A DNA stretch of 64,000 bases from Caulobacter sp. (GCA_030683005.1 JAUXMY010000042.1:186001-250000), one strand, 5' to 3'; counted from the first letter of the stretch, positions 1 through 9,342 are shown. Translations and numbers: made by a program. The notes: generated by a model not told the origin, from the sequence alone.

Positions 1-168
1 GGTCTCGACGACGAAATTACCTCGGTGCGCGTCCTGCGTGGGTCCTGGCTGCTCTGCTCGGCCCGCGACTTCGGCGGCGAGTGCCACACGGTCGACGCAG
101 ACAGCCCCAACATAAAGACCATCAATCTGAACGACCGCGTCACATCGATCCGCCGACTGAGGCGGTAG
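1..168 (+). CDS. Beta/gamma-crystallin-like protein, C-terminal fragment
   Basis: An open frame enters from the left edge and ends at TAG 166-168, giving the last 55 residues of a protein. The fragment reads like a Greek-key motif of the beta/gamma-crystallin fold: an aromatic start (WLLCSARDFGGEC), a short acidic stretch, and the LNDRVTSIRRL ending typical of a second motif that finishes a crystallin domain. Bacterial members of this family are usually secreted and often bind calcium, but the calcium-binding N/D-N/D-X-X-S/T/S pattern cannot be judged from this piece. The start and any signal peptide lie outside the window. It converges on the cyclophilin gene at 262-729, with a two-hairpin repeat in between. 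Confidence 0.7.
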   Translation, partial: GLDDEITSVRVLRGSWLLCSARDFGGECHTVDADSPNIKTINLNDRVTSIRRLRR

Positions 169-176
169 GTCGAGCC

Positions 177-253
177 GGGGACATGCACTTCAGTGCGTGT
201 CCCCGTCGGCCTGAAGCTGCAGGGGACACGTACCGAAGACGGTACATGTCCCC
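177..253. repeat. 77-bp two-hairpin repeat, copy 1
   Basis: Two adjacent inverted repeats fill the gap between two convergent stop codons. The first has arms GGGGACATGCAC and GTGCGTGTCCCC around a TTCA loop. The second has arms GGGGACACGTACC and GGTACATGTCCCC around GAAGAC. Each has one non-Watson-Crick position. A second copy of the same 77-bp length lies at 49501-49577, and by eye 68 of 77 positions agree. The GGGGACA/TGTCCCC ends resemble REP sequences mobilised by REP-associated tyrosine transposases (RAYTs). No RAYT gene is in the window. The element may act as a two-way transcription terminator here. Confidence 0.75.
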
Positions 254-261
254 GGCCGTCT

Positions 262-729
262 TTACGCGTCGGCGGCGACCTTCATCGACACGATCTTGCC
301 CGGCTGGCGCGGCGGTTCGCCCTTGGGCAGGGCGTCAATGTGGTCCATGCCGTCGGTGACCACGCCCCAGACGGTGTACTGACCATCCAGGAAGGTGGCG
401 TCGTCGAAGCAGATGAAGAACTGGCTGTTGGCCGAGTTGGGCTGGTTGGTCCGGGCCATCGAACAGACGCCGCGCAGGTGCGGCTCGCGCGAAAACTCGG
501 CCTTCAGGTCCGGCTTCTTCGATCCGCCCGAGCCGGTGCCCGTCGGGTCGCCGCCCTGGGCCATGAAGCCCGGAATGACGCGGTGGAAGACCACGCCATC
601 GTAGAAGCCCTCGCGGGTCAGCTCCTTGATCCGTTCGACATGGCCGGGGGCCAGGTCGGGGCGCAGCTGGATTGTGACCACGCCGGTTTCGGTGGTCAGC
701 AGCAGGGTGTTTTCGGCGTCGGTCGTCAT
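262..729 (-). CDS. ppiB: Cytoplasmic peptidyl-prolyl cis-trans isomerase (cyclophilin)
   Basis: This 155-residue protein is a compact cyclophilin with no signal peptide, so it should act in the cytoplasm, isomerising X-Pro peptide bonds during folding. Family motifs are clear: FHRVIPGFMAQGGDPTGTG carries the catalytic Arg and Gln of the active site, and NSQFFICF and the later TVWGVVTDGMD form the rest of the proline-binding groove. The length is typical of bacterial PpiB. It starts 5 bp after the stop of the longer exported cyclophilin upstream (735-1562). It is therefore the last of three tandem cyclophilin genes, probably in one operon with coaD and gyrA. Confidence 0.93.
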   Translation of the reverse strand: MTTDAENTLLLTTETGVVTIQLRPDLAPGHVERIKELTREGFYDGVVFHRVIPGFMAQGGDPTGTGSGGSKKPDLKAEFSREPHLRGVCSMARTNQPNSANSQFFICFDDATFLDGQYTVWGVVTDGMDHIDALPKGEPPRQPGKIVSMKVAADA

Positions 730-734
730 GGGGG

Positions 735-1562
735 CTATTCCACCTTCACAGGAATGTTCACGTCACAGAGCGAGAAGTCGGCGCCCTTTTCATTGCGCAG
801 CCGCTCGATCTCGCCCCTGAACCAGGGGCCGGCCGGGTCGATGACCCGCACGGTCGGGCGTTCGGAAGCGGGTATATCGGCCATAACGCGCACGCGGTCC
901 ATCCGGTCCTGCGGCGCGGCCACCGGCTCGCCGGTCTTGATGGCCCGGACCGCCTCCAGCCCGCTGATCACCCGGCCAAACGCGGTGTAGCGCTTGTCGA
1001 GCGACATGTAGGGCTGGCGCATCAGGAAGAACTGGCTGTTGGCGCTGTCGGGATTGTCGTCGCGCGCCATGCCGACCACGCCGGGGCAGTAGCTGCCCCA
1101 GGCTGCGACCTTGCTGTCGGCGGTCATCTCACTCCAGCTCAGCGCCTGACTGATGATCGGGAGCGACTTGACGAAGCCCTCCTCGGTTCCCCACGGACTG
1201 GCGGCGATGACGAAAGCCGTATCGGCGGCGCGGCGGAAGGTGAACTCGCCCTTCAGGTCCGGCAGGTCCGTGCCGCCCTCCCCTGTGTCCTGGGGATCGC
1301 CGGTCTGGGCCATGAAGCGGTCGATCACCCGGAAGAAGGTCCGGCCGTCGTACGTTCCCTTGCGGGCCAGTTCCTTGAGTCGCGCCACGTGGCCGGGCGC
1401 AACCTCGGGAACCAGCTCGACGATCACCCGCCCCTTGCTGGTGTCGATAACCAGCACGTCATCGGCATCGGGCATGCGCCAGTCGGCGGCGACGGGCGCA
1501 GCCAGGGCCGGCGAGACGCAGCCCGCCAGGATGGCGGCGAGGATCAGGGTGTGGCCACGCAT
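735..1562 (-). CDS. Exported cyclophilin-type peptidyl-prolyl isomerase (paralogue 2)
   Basis: The start at 1562 gives 275 residues and follows a GGAGG ribosome site; a longer upstream frame would bury the signal peptide. The N-terminus is hydrophobic and has an LAGC sequence that could be a lipobox, or a normal Sec signal ending in ALAA, so it is either a periplasmic protein or a lipoprotein. The cyclophilin core is present (FFRVIDRFMAQTGDPQDTG, then NSQFFLM). It holds an insert of about 55 residues between the two halves that the short cytoplasmic paralogue lacks. Only 13 bp separate it from the preceding paralogue at 1576-2439, which has the same insert layout, so the pair arose by duplication. 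Confidence 0.88.
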   Translation of the reverse strand: MRGHTLILAAILAGCVSPALAAPVAADWRMPDADDVLVIDTSKGRVIVELVPEVAPGHVARLKELARKGTYDGRTFFRVIDRFMAQTGDPQDTGEGGTDLPDLKGEFTFRRAADTAFVIAASPWGTEEGFVKSLPIISQALSWSEMTADSKVAAWGSYCPGVVGMARDDNPDSANSQFFLMRQPYMSLDKRYTAFGRVISGLEAVRAIKTGEPVAAPQDRMDRVRVMADIPASERPTVRVIDPAGPWFRGEIERLRNEKGADFSLCDVNIPVKVE

Positions 1563-1575
1563 GGGCGTTCCTCCG

Positions 1576-2439
1576 TCAGCCGACCTTGGCCGGAATCTCG
1601 ATATCGCAGGGATTGAGCGGACGCCCTTGGGCCTTTGACTTCGCATCGGCGACCAGCGCCCTGAAGGTCGGGCCGCCGACGTCGAGCACCTGGACCTTCG
1701 GCCGCTGGGCCGCCGGCAGGTCGGCCAGCACCCGGACAGTCTTCATCACGTCCTGCGGCGAGGCCACCGGCTCGCCGGTCTTGAGGGCCCGCACGGTGTC
1801 CTGGCCGACGATCACGCGCCCCCAGGCGGTGTAGTTGTTGTCTAGCGACGGATAGGGCCCGCGCATGAAGAAAAACTGGCTGTTGGCGCTGTCGGGACTG
1901 TTCGCCCGCGCCATGCCCATGACGCCGGAACAGAACAGGCCCCAGGACGTCACCCTGCCATCTGCCGCCAGCATCATCTGCATACTCGGCAGGGAGCGCA
2001 CGGGCAGAACTCCGAGGAAACCGACCTCGGTCGCAGACGGTGTGCTGAAGTCGCCGGGCAGCCGGTCGATGACCGTGAACGCCGGCGTCGCGCCCCGGCG
2101 GAACGGGAACTCGGCCGGCAGGTCAGGCAGCTCGGCGCCCCCCATGCCTGTGTTTGTCGGATCGCCGGTCTGGGCCATGAAGCCCTCGATCACCCGGAAG
2201 AAGGTCAGGCCGTCGTAGAATCCGGCCCGGGCCAGGGTCCGCACGCGCTCCACATGAGCCGGCGCGGCGGCCGGGACCATCTCGACGATGATCCGCCCCT
2301 TGCTGGTCTCGAACACCAGGACGTTTTCGGGATCGGGCGTGCGCCACTCCGCGGCCGGGACGGGCGTCTGGGCCAGGGCGGGGCCCGTCGCCGCGGCGAG
2401 GGACAGAACAGCAGCGAGCGCGAACGGCGCGACCTTCAT
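1576..2439 (-). CDS. Exported cyclophilin-type peptidyl-prolyl isomerase (paralogue 1)
   Basis: The 287-residue protein begins with a clear Sec signal peptide ending near GPALAQ, so it should be periplasmic. The cyclophilin core is intact in the first half (FFRVIEGFMAQTGDPTNTG) and again at NSQFFFM. Between them sits an extended loop of about 60 residues also seen in the neighbour at 735-1562. The last 60 residues form a C-terminal extension ending in CDIEIPAKVG, close to CDVNIPVKVE of its neighbour, which supports recent common ancestry. Role: folding of exported proteins, by family knowledge. Confidence 0.9.
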   Translation of the reverse strand: MKVAPFALAAVLSLAAATGPALAQTPVPAAEWRTPDPENVLVFETSKGRIIVEMVPAAAPAHVERVRTLARAGFYDGLTFFRVIEGFMAQTGDPTNTGMGGAELPDLPAEFPFRRGATPAFTVIDRLPGDFSTPSATEVGFLGVLPVRSLPSMQMMLAADGRVTSWGLFCSGVMGMARANSPDSANSQFFFMRGPYPSLDNNYTAWGRVIVGQDTVRALKTGEPVASPQDVMKTVRVLADLPAAQRPKVQVLDVGGPTFRALVADAKSKAQGRPLNPCDIEIPAKVG

Positions 2440-2542
2440 GGAAAACCTTCTCTGATGACGCCCCGTCAGCCCGCGTAGAACGCCGCCGCCCGGTGCACAA
2501 GCCCCGCGTCGCCGACGGGGAAGGCCTCGATGTCGACCGCCT

Positions 2543-3037
2543 TCACCCCTTCCGGACCTTGCCCATCAGCCTCTCGGCCACGCCCGGTGTCACGAACTTG
2601 GTGATGTCGCCGCCCAGAATGGCGATCTCCTTCACCAGGCGGGAGGCCACGGCCTGGTGACGGGGATCGGCCATCAGGAACACGGTCTCGATCTCGCGAT
2701 CGAGCTGCTGGTTCATGGCCGTCATCTGGAACTCGTACTCGAAATCCGCGACGGCCCGCAGACCCCGGACGATAATGCCGGCGTGAACCTCGCGGGCGAA
2801 GTGCATCAACAGGCCCTTGAAGGGGATCACCTCGATCTCCGCCACCCTCTGCAGGTGGGCGGTCTCGTCGCGGACGATGGCCATCCGTTCGTCGAGAGAG
2901 AACAGCGGGCCCTTGCCCTCGTTGAGGGCGACGCCGATCACCAGCTTGTCCACCAGCTTCACGGCCCGCCCGATGATGTCCAGATGACCGTTGGTCATCG
3001 GATCGAATGTTCCCGGATAGAGTCCGATACGCTGCAC
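2543..3037 (-). CDS. coaD: Phosphopantetheine adenylyltransferase
   Basis: The enzyme transfers AMP from ATP to 4'-phosphopantetheine, the fourth step of coenzyme A synthesis, in the cytoplasm. The nucleotidyltransferase signature is complete: the GLYPGTFDPMTNGH segment carries the T/HxGH-type ATP site at the N-terminus, and ISSR/TAPE-type residues are represented by the RPHRQAVAS-like segment DPRHQAVASRLVKE. I chose the GTG at 3037 (164 residues, the normal size) because AAGGGGG lies just upstream and the protein then begins at the first beta strand. A longer frame to 3142 would overlap the end of gyrA and add low-complexity residues. It follows gyrA by 25 bp. Confidence 0.93.
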   Translation of the reverse strand: MQRIGLYPGTFDPMTNGHLDIIGRAVKLVDKLVIGVALNEGKGPLFSLDERMAIVRDETAHLQRVAEIEVIPFKGLLMHFAREVHAGIIVRGLRAVADFEYEFQMTAMNQQLDREIETVFLMADPRHQAVASRLVKEIAILGGDITKFVTPGVAERLMGKVRKG

Positions 3038-3062
3038 CCGGTACCCCCTTGCGCCTGATCCG

Positions 3063-5831
3063 CTACGCGGGAGCCTGGGCGTCCCCGCTGTCGCTGTCAT
3101 TTTCGTTGTCGTCTTCGTCGCCGCTTTCGGCCGAGGCTTCAAGCCTTTCCACGCTTACGACATGCTCATCTTCGGCGGTGCGGAAGACAATAACACCTTG
3201 GGTGTTGCGGCTGGCGACGCGGATGTTGGCCACGGGGCAGCGGATCAGTTGGCCCTGATCAGTGACCAGCAGGATCTCGTCGGCCTGGTCGACCGGGAAG
3301 CTGGCCACCAGCCGTCCACCCTTGCGGGTCAGGTCCTGCGCCAGCAGCCCCTGGCCGCCGCGGCCGGTGCGACGGAAATCGTAGGCGCTGGTCCGCTTGC
3401 CGATGCCTTCGGACGACAGGGTGAGGATGAACTCCTCGGCGGCCTGCAGTTCGATGATGCGTTCGGGCGTCAGTTCGGCCTCGCCGACATCTTCCTCGTC
3501 GTCAGTCGGCGCGGCGTCGTCGCCCTCGTCGCTCTCGGACTTGATGCGGGCGCGCTCGTACTTGAGGTAGCTTGCGCGCTCGGCCGGAGTGGCGTCGACG
3601 CCATGCAGGATGGCCATCGACAGCACCTGGTCGCCCTCGGCCAGACGGATGCCGCGCACGCCGGTCGATTCGCGGCCCGCGAACACGCGCACCTCGCCGA
3701 CCTCGAAGCGGATCGCCCGGCCCAGGGCCGTGGTCAACAGCACATCGTTGCGCGGGTCACAGAGGCCGACGCCGATGATGGAGTCCCCCTCGTCCAGCTT
3801 CATGGCGATCTTGCCGTTGCGGTTGATCGAGGCGAAGTCACTCAGCTTGTTGCGGCGCACGTTGCCCGAGCGGGTGGCGAACATGACGTCCAGCGCGCCC
3901 CACTGGGCCTCATCCTCGGGCAGCGGCAGGATCGAGGTGATGCTCTCGCCAGGCTCGATAGGCAGCAGGTTGACGAAGGCCTTGCCGCGCGAGGTCGGCG
4001 TGCCGACCGGCAGGCGCCACACCTTCAGGCGGTAGACCTTGCCGCCGGAGCTGAAGAACAGCACCGGGGCATGGGTCGAGGCGGAGAACACCCGGGTGAC
4101 GGCGTCCTCTTCCTTGGTCGACATGCCCGACCGGCCTTTGCCGCCGTGCTTCTGGCTGCGGTAGGTCGACAGCGCCGTGCGCTTCACATAGCCGCCGTGG
4201 GTGACGGTGATGACCATCTCCTCGCGGGGGATGAGGTCTTCATCCTCCATCTCGGCGCCGCCTTCGACCATCTGGGTCCGCCGCGGGATGGCGAAGCGCT
4301 CGCGCACCTCGACAAGCTCCTCGCGCACGACAGCCATGATGTTGGCGCGGTCGCTGAGCAGTTCCAGCAGCGTGGCGATGGAGCCGGCCAGCGTGCGGGC
4401 CTCGCCCATGATCTCTTCCTGTCCCAGGCCCGTCAGGCGGGACAGGGTCAGGGCGAGGATCGAGCGCGCCTGTTCGTCGGACAGCCGGACCTGGTCGCCC
4501 ACGGTGATCACCGTGCGCGGATCGGCGATCAGCGCGATCAGGGGCATCATGTCGCCGGTCGGCCAGTCGCGGGCGCAGAGCCGCTCACGCGCCTCCGCCG
4601 GATCGGCCGAACTGCGGATGATGTGGATGAACTCGTCGATGTTGGCGACGGCGATGGCCAGACCGACCAGCACATGGCCGCGATCCCGCGCCTTGCTGAG
4701 CTCGAACTTTGTGCGCCGGACGACGACCTCTTCGCGGAAATCGACGAAGGCGCCGATCATCTCGCGCAGGCCCATCTGCAGCGGGCGGCCGCGGTTCAGC
4801 GCCAGCATGTTGTAGCCAAAGCTGCTCTGCAGGGCGGTGAAGCGGTACAGCTGGTTCAGGACGACATCGCCCTGGGCGTCCCGCTTCAGCTCGATGACGA
4901 TCCGCATGCCCTGGCGGTCGCTCTCGTCGCGAATGTCGCTGATGCCCTCGATCTTCTTGTCGCGGACCAGTTCGGCGATGTGTTCGACCAGGCTGGACTT
5001 GTTCACCTGGTAGGGGATGGCGGTGATGATGATGGCTTCGCGATCCTTGCGAAGCTCGCCCACCGTCGCCACGCCCCGGATGATCACCGAGCCGCGGCCG
5101 GTCATCAGGGCGGTGCGCGCCGCCGTGCGGCCGATGATCTCGCCGCCGGTCGGGAAGTCCGGCCCCGGTACGATGTCGAGAATCTCGTCCAGGCCGATGT
5201 CGGGATTGTCGATCAGCGCCAGACAGGCGTCGACGACCTCGCCCAGATTGTGCGGCGGAATGTTGGTCGCCATGCCGACGGCGATGCCGCCGGCGCCGTT
5301 GACCAGCAGGTTCGGAATCCGGGCCGGCAGGACGGTCGGCTCTTCTTCCTTGCCGTCGTAGTTCTCCTGGAAGTCGACCGTGTCCTTGTCGATATCAGCC
5401 AGCAACGCAGTCGCCGCATGCGCCATCCGGCTTTCGGTGTAGCGCATGGCCGCCGGCATATCGCCGTCGACCGAACCGAAGTTCCCCTGACCGTCGATGA
5501 GCGGCAGATTCATCGAGAAGGTCTGCGCCATGCGGGCAAGCGCGAAATAGACCGACTGGTCGCCGTGCGGGTGGAAACGGCCCAGCACATCGCCGACCAC
5601 GCGCGCCGACTTCGAGTACGGCCGGTCAGGCGTCATGTTCAGGTCGTGCATCGAATAGAAGATGCGGCGGTGCACAGGCTTGAGGCCGTCGCGCACGTCC
5701 GGAAGCGCACGGCTCACGATCACGCTCATGGCGTAGTCGAGATAGCTGCGCTTCAGCTCGTCCTCGATGGCGATGGGGGCCACAGCCCCCCGCCGTCCAT
5801 CATCCGGAGGGGTCTTATTTTCGTCGGTCAA
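3063..5831 (-). CDS. gyrA: DNA gyrase subunit A
   Basis: The 922-residue subunit A breaks and rejoins DNA in the gyrase heterotetramer, which introduces negative supercoils. The N-terminal domain shows [20 protein letters not shown], the quinolone region, and the catalytic tyrosine in [10 protein letters not shown]. The C-terminal half is the DNA-wrapping beta-pinwheel, with a GyrA-box-like [12 protein letters not shown]. An acidic insert ([20 protein letters not shown]) interrupts the pinwheel near residue 760, and the protein ends in a strongly acidic tail rich in D, E and N. Both are common in alphaproteobacterial GyrA and may tune wrapping. It leads an apparent gyrA-coaD-cyclophilin operon and is divergent from sodC. 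Confidence 0.98.
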   Translation of the reverse strand: MTDENKTPPDDGRRGAVAPIAIEDELKRSYLDYAMSVIVSRALPDVRDGLKPVHRRIFYSMHDLNMTPDRPYSKSARVVGDVLGRFHPHGDQSVYFALARMAQTFSMNLPLIDGQGNFGSVDGDMPAAMRYTESRMAHAATALLADIDKDTVDFQENYDGKEEEPTVLPARIPNLLVNGAGGIAVGMATNIPPHNLGEVVDACLALIDNPDIGLDEILDIVPGPDFPTGGEIIGRTAARTALMTGRGSVIIRGVATVGELRKDREAIIITAIPYQVNKSSLVEHIAELVRDKKIEGISDIRDESDRQGMRIVIELKRDAQGDVVLNQLYRFTALQSSFGYNMLALNRGRPLQMGLREMIGAFVDFREEVVVRRTKFELSKARDRGHVLVGLAIAVANIDEFIHIIRSSADPAEARERLCARDWPTGDMMPLIALIADPRTVITVGDQVRLSDEQARSILALTLSRLTGLGQEEIMGEARTLAGSIATLLELLSDRANIMAVVREELVEVRERFAIPRRTQMVEGGAEMEDEDLIPREEMVITVTHGGYVKRTALSTYRSQKHGGKGRSGMSTKEEDAVTRVFSASTHAPVLFFSSGGKVYRLKVWRLPVGTPTSRGKAFVNLLPIEPGESITSILPLPEDEAQWGALDVMFATRSGNVRRNKLSDFASINRNGKIAMKLDEGDSIIGVGLCDPRNDVLLTTALGRAIRFEVGEVRVFAGRESTGVRGIRLAEGDQVLSMAILHGVDATPAERASYLKYERARIKSESDEGDDAAPTDDEEDVGEAELTPERIIELQAAEEFILTLSSEGIGKRTSAYDFRRTGRGGQGLLAQDLTRKGGRLVASFPVDQADEILLVTDQGQLIRCPVANIRVASRNTQGVIVFRTAEDEHVVSVERLEASAESGDEDDNENDSDSGDAQAPA

Positions 5832-5945
5832 GTGCGGGATTTTGCTATCAGAATCGGACCCAATACGTCCGCCTGCTAGTTAACATCCAAGACCCGCGGA
5901 CGCCACCTTCGGGCGCCGTTTTCAGCCCTGCAGGAGAGTCTTTCC

Positions 5946-6467
5946 ATGCGCCTAGTTCCGATCATCCTCACCGCCGCCGCCGTCGCCCTGCCCGCGCTCG
6001 CCGCGCCGGCGTCCGTGACCGCCGACCTTAAGGGCCCCGCGGGCGAGGATCTGGGACGCGCCACGATCACCGAGGGCGCGCGCGGCGTGGTCCTGCGGGT
6101 GGACGTCAAGGGTCTGACTCCAGGCTGGCACGGCCTGCATTTCCACGAGAAGGGGGACTGCTCAACCGCAGACTTCAAGTCGGCGGGCGGTCACGTCCAC
6201 GATGCGACCGATGTGGTCCACGGCTTCCTGGCCGCCGGCCACAACGACGCCGGGGACCTGCCGAACCTGCACGCCGGGGCCGACGGGACCGCCATGGTTG
6301 AGGTATTCACGCCGTTCGTCTCGCTGGCCGCCGGCGGCGACAAGCCCGGCCTGCTCGACGCCGATGGCTCCGCCCTGGTCATCCACGCCAGAGCCGACGA
6401 CTACGCCAGCCAGCCGATCGGCGGGGCCGGAGACCGCGTCGCCTGCGCCGTAATCGGCAAACCGTAG
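5946..6467 (+). CDS. sodC: Copper/zinc superoxide dismutase
   Basis: This 173-residue periplasmic enzyme turns superoxide into hydrogen peroxide and oxygen. A Sec signal peptide (about 20 residues, ending ALPALAA) is followed by the Cu/Zn SOD fold. Metal ligands are visible in WHGLHFHEKGDC (two copper histidines and the disulfide Cys), GGHVHDA and GHNDAGDLPN (bridging and zinc ligands), and the late VIHARADDY with the last copper histidine; a second Cys (VACAVI) completes the disulfide. The gene is divergent from gyrA with a 114-bp shared upstream region, and is followed after 43 bp by an oxygenase gene on the same strand. Confidence 0.95.
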   Translation: MRLVPIILTAAAVALPALAAPASVTADLKGPAGEDLGRATITEGARGVVLRVDVKGLTPGWHGLHFHEKGDCSTADFKSAGGHVHDATDVVHGFLAAGHNDAGDLPNLHAGADGTAMVEVFTPFVSLAAGGDKPGLLDADGSALVIHARADDYASQPIGGAGDRVACAVIGKP

Positions 6468-6510
6468 TCGCCGCCTTGCCGGGCAAGGGCCGATTTGGCA
6501 GGTTGCCGCC

Positions 6511-7593
6511 ATGCCCATGATGCCCGGTGACCTCGCGCCCTTCTTCTCCGCGCCCAGCCCGAACAACCCTCGCTACAACCTCTCCACTGTGGCCGGTCGG
6601 TACGTTGTGCTCGCCTTTCTGCCGTCGCTGGCGGATCCGGCCGCGGTCGCCGCGCTTGCGGCCGTGGGCGCGGCGCGTACGCTGTTTGACGACAGTCAGC
6701 GCTGCCTGTTCGGTGTTCTGTCCACGGCCGAGGACTTCGCCAGCGCCAGCGACGACCCGCCGGGTCTGCGCTGGCTGCATGATCTGGACGGCGTGGCCAG
6801 CGGCGCGCTGGAGATGTCCGGGCCCGGCTGGGTCGTACTCGACCCGACCCTGCGCCTCCTGTTTGCCGCTCCCCTGACCTCGACGGCCGAGGTGATGCGG
6901 CGGCTGGCCGCCCTTCCCCCGGTCGACGGCCACGCCGGCGTGCCGCTGAACGCGCCCGTGCTCATCGCACCACGCGTGTTCGAGCCGGCCTTCTGCCGGC
7001 TGCTGATCGACCTCTATGAAGCGACGGGGGGCGAACCCTCCGGCTTTATGCGCGAGGTCGATGGCAAGACCGTCGTGGCCATGGACCCCCGCCACAAGAA
7101 GCGATCAGACGTCGTCCTCAGCGACGAAGCGCTGCGCGACCAGATTCGCATTCGCATCAAACGCCGGCTGACGCCCCTGATCCAGCGGGCCTTCCAGTTC
7201 GAGGCAACCCGCATGGAACGCTACATCGTCGCCTGCTACGATGCCGAAAGCGGCGGCTACTTCCGTCCTCACCGCGACAACACCACCAAGGGCACGGCGC
7301 ACCGCAAGTTCGCCGTCTCGATCAACCTCGACGCCGAGGCGCACGAGGGCGGAGATTTGCGCTTTCCTGAATTTGGCGGTCGCACCTACCGTCCGCCGAC
7401 CGGCGGCGCGGTAGTGTTCTCGTGCTCGCTGCTGCATGAGGCCACGCCGGTAATCGCTGGAAAACGCTACGCATTCCTGCCCTTTCTCTACGACGAAGCC
7501 GGTGCGCGGCTACGCGAGGCCAACAACGCCTTCCTGGGCGAGGGCGTCGGCGAGTACCGCGCCGGCGAGTCCGAGCCGGCTGACCAACCCTAG
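6511..7593 (+). CDS. Thioredoxin-like domain fused to 2-oxoglutarate/Fe(II) oxygenase
   Basis: The first 150 residues resemble a peroxiredoxin (AhpC/TSA) fold: an early GDLAPFFSAPSP, a FLPSLADP strand-turn, and DPTLRLLFAAP. The peroxidatic cysteine is missing, so this part is probably structural or a binding domain. Residues from about 155 on form a prolyl-4-hydroxylase-like oxygenase. I see the iron ligands His254 and Asp256 in FRPHRDN, the distal His309 in LLHEATPV, and a basic residue (Lys318/Arg319) placed to hold 2-oxoglutarate. The substrate is unknown; protein prolyl or lysyl hydroxylation is possible. It follows sodC, which could point to an oxidative or oxygen-related role. Its stop overlaps that of the convergent EamA gene. 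Confidence 0.85.
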   Translation: MPMMPGDLAPFFSAPSPNNPRYNLSTVAGRYVVLAFLPSLADPAAVAALAAVGAARTLFDDSQRCLFGVLSTAEDFASASDDPPGLRWLHDLDGVASGALEMSGPGWVVLDPTLRLLFAAPLTSTAEVMRRLAALPPVDGHAGVPLNAPVLIAPRVFEPAFCRLLIDLYEATGGEPSGFMREVDGKTVVAMDPRHKKRSDVVLSDEALRDQIRIRIKRRLTPLIQRAFQFEATRMERYIVACYDAESGGYFRPHRDNTTKGTAHRKFAVSINLDAEAHEGGDLRFPEFGGRTYRPPTGGAVVFSCSLLHEATPVIAGKRYAFLPFLYDEAGARLREANNAFLGEGVGEYRAGESEPADQP

Positions 7594-8534
7594 GTCTGTA
7601 GCGGCCGATCAGCTGCGGCGCGCACGGCCGCGCGACGTTCGGAAAGAGCCACCAGCGCCACCCCGACCAGGGTCGCGCCGCCGCCGAGCACCAGCTGCAG
7701 CGTCAAGGTATCGCCCATCAGGCCGATGCCGATGCCGCAGGACACCAGCGGCGTGAGCAGGAACCAGGGCGTCACCCGCCCGGGTTCGCGCCGCTGGACC
7801 AGCCAGAACAGCAGCGCCGTAGCCCCGACGGTGGAAGCAAGGCCCGCCCAGACGATGGTCGTCCACACGAGCCAGCTGGCCGACATCGCCTTGCCGACCA
7901 CGTCGCCTTCGAACGCGAACGAGGCCGCCAGCAGCACCGGCGCAGCCACCACCGATGTCAGCGCCTGCATCTTCAGCGGCGGCACGCCCGGCATGCGCCG
8001 CACCAGCACCGTGCCCAGCGCCCACAGGCCGCTGGCGACCACGCCGAGCGCGAGGCCAGGCAGGTCGGCGACACCCTGCGGGTCGAGGCTCATCCACACC
8101 ACGCCGACGAAGGCGACGACCATCCCGGCAAGGGCCGCCGGCGCCATCCGCTCGCCCAGCATCCGCCAGGCGAAGAAGGCCGTCATCGGGATCCAGAGCT
8201 GTAGCGCCACGACCATCGGGCTTAGGTTGTCGATCAGCGAAAAGCCCCAGTAGATCAGGCCAAAGTGCAGCGGCCCGCAGAGCAGGATGATCGGGAGAAT
8301 CTGCTTCCACGGCGGAAACGGCGGCCGCAGGAACGGCGCCAGCACGACCAGCGCCACGCCAAAGCGCAAGCCTCCGACCAGCAGTGGCGGCAGCTGCTCC
8401 GTCGCCACCTTGGCGGCGGCGTTGTTGATCCCCCAGACCAGCAGGATCGCGCCGATCGCGCCCCACTCGGCGAGCGAGAAGGACGACCGGTCGGCGTTGG
8501 CGGGGGAAGCAGGGGAAGTCACGGCGCCGCTCAT
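7590..8534 (-). CDS. EamA-family (DMT) transporter
   Basis: The protein has about ten hydrophobic segments in two repeated halves, as in drug/metabolite-type exporters of the inner membrane. Typical early residues are WGAIGAILLVWGINNAAAK, and the second half has LWALGTVLVRR and WAGLASTVGATALLFW. The start at 8534 (314 residues) is preferred over 8567 because the extra residues are basic and unlike the family. The substrate cannot be told from sequence; relatives export amino acids or purine-like metabolites. Its TAG overlaps the TAG of the opposite oxygenase gene by two bases. Confidence 0.88.
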   Translation of the reverse strand: MSGAVTSPASPANADRSSFSLAEWGAIGAILLVWGINNAAAKVATEQLPPLLVGGLRFGVALVVLAPFLRPPFPPWKQILPIILLCGPLHFGLIYWGFSLIDNLSPMVVALQLWIPMTAFFAWRMLGERMAPAALAGMVVAFVGVVWMSLDPQGVADLPGLALGVVASGLWALGTVLVRRMPGVPPLKMQALTSVVAAPVLLAASFAFEGDVVGKAMSASWLVWTTIVWAGLASTVGATALLFWLVQRREPGRVTPWFLLTPLVSCGIGIGLMGDTLTLQLVLGGGATLVGVALVALSERRAAVRAAADRPLQT

Positions 8535-8668
8535 CGCACGCGACCGGCAGGGGGAAAACCCCCGCACGTTCTAATCGCGGCCGCGTCGCACGCCGCCTCG
8601 CTCCGGACATTCCCCATGACGGCTCGCGGACGCCCTCTCTGGGCGCGCGCCGGGGAGTCCTCCTGTCC

Positions 8669-9154
8669 CTAGAACGGGATCTCGTCGTCGAGGTCGGCCG
8701 AGAAGCTTTCCTTCGGCCCGGACGGCTGACTGCGGCCACCCCCGCCGGAATAGCCTCCGAAGTCGCCCTCATCACGGGATGCGCCACCGCCGGCGCCGCC
8801 GTCACGGCCGCCCAGCATGGTCAGCTCGCCGCGGAACTTCTGCAGCACGATCTCGGTGGAGTACTTCTCGACCCCGGCCTGATCGGTCCATTTGCGGGTC
8901 TGGATTGCGCCTTCGATGTAAACCGTCGAGCCCTTCTTGAGGTACTGCTCGACCACCTTGACGATGTTGTCGTTGAAGATCACGACCCGGTGCCACTCGG
9001 TGCGCTCCTTCTTCTCGCCGGTGGCGCGGTCGCGCCAGCTCTCCGACGTGGCGATGCGCAGGTTGGCGACGCGGTCGCCCGAGTTGAGGGTGCGGATCTC
9101 GGGATCGGCGCCCAGGTTGCCGACCAGAATGACCTTGTTGACGCTGCCCGCCAT
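8669..9154 (-). CDS. ssb: Single-stranded DNA-binding protein
   Basis: The 161-residue protein has an N-terminal OB fold ([19 protein letters not shown]; later [10 protein letters not shown] and [15 protein letters not shown]), a glycine-rich flexible linker and the acidic tip DDEIPF that recruits replication and repair partners. It binds single-stranded DNA as a tetramer during replication, recombination and repair. I chose the ATG at 9154 because AAGGAG sits eight bases upstream and the resulting N-terminus matches the family; a frame to 9169 adds five unlikely residues. Confidence 0.97.
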   Translation of the reverse strand: MAGSVNKVILVGNLGADPEIRTLNSGDRVANLRIATSESWRDRATGEKKERTEWHRVVIFNDNIVKVVEQYLKKGSTVYIEGAIQTRKWTDQAGVEKYSTEIVLQKFRGELTMLGGRDGGAGGGASRDEGDFGGYSGGGGRSQPSGPKESFSADLDDEIPF

Positions 9155-9342
9155 GGGGATCTCCTTCACGCGCCCGGCGACCTTGGCCCCCCTCGTTCGC
9201 GAGGCCCGACAATCGGGCCTCCGGGGCGCGCCGGAATCTGACGCCCAAGCTAACGGGCGTTACCAACTGGTGAAAGTATGTTCATGAAATGTTCCTGTGC
9301 GCAACTCCGAGTTTGTTGTCGCACCGCTGAACAGGAGGCCGC

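Noticed and set aside
3162..5879. A 905-residue open frame on the plus strand opposite gyrA
   Set aside because: It runs antisense across the whole gyrA coding frame. Long antisense frames are expected in DNA this rich in GC, and the translation is a low-complexity mix of A, G, D, R and H with no domain.
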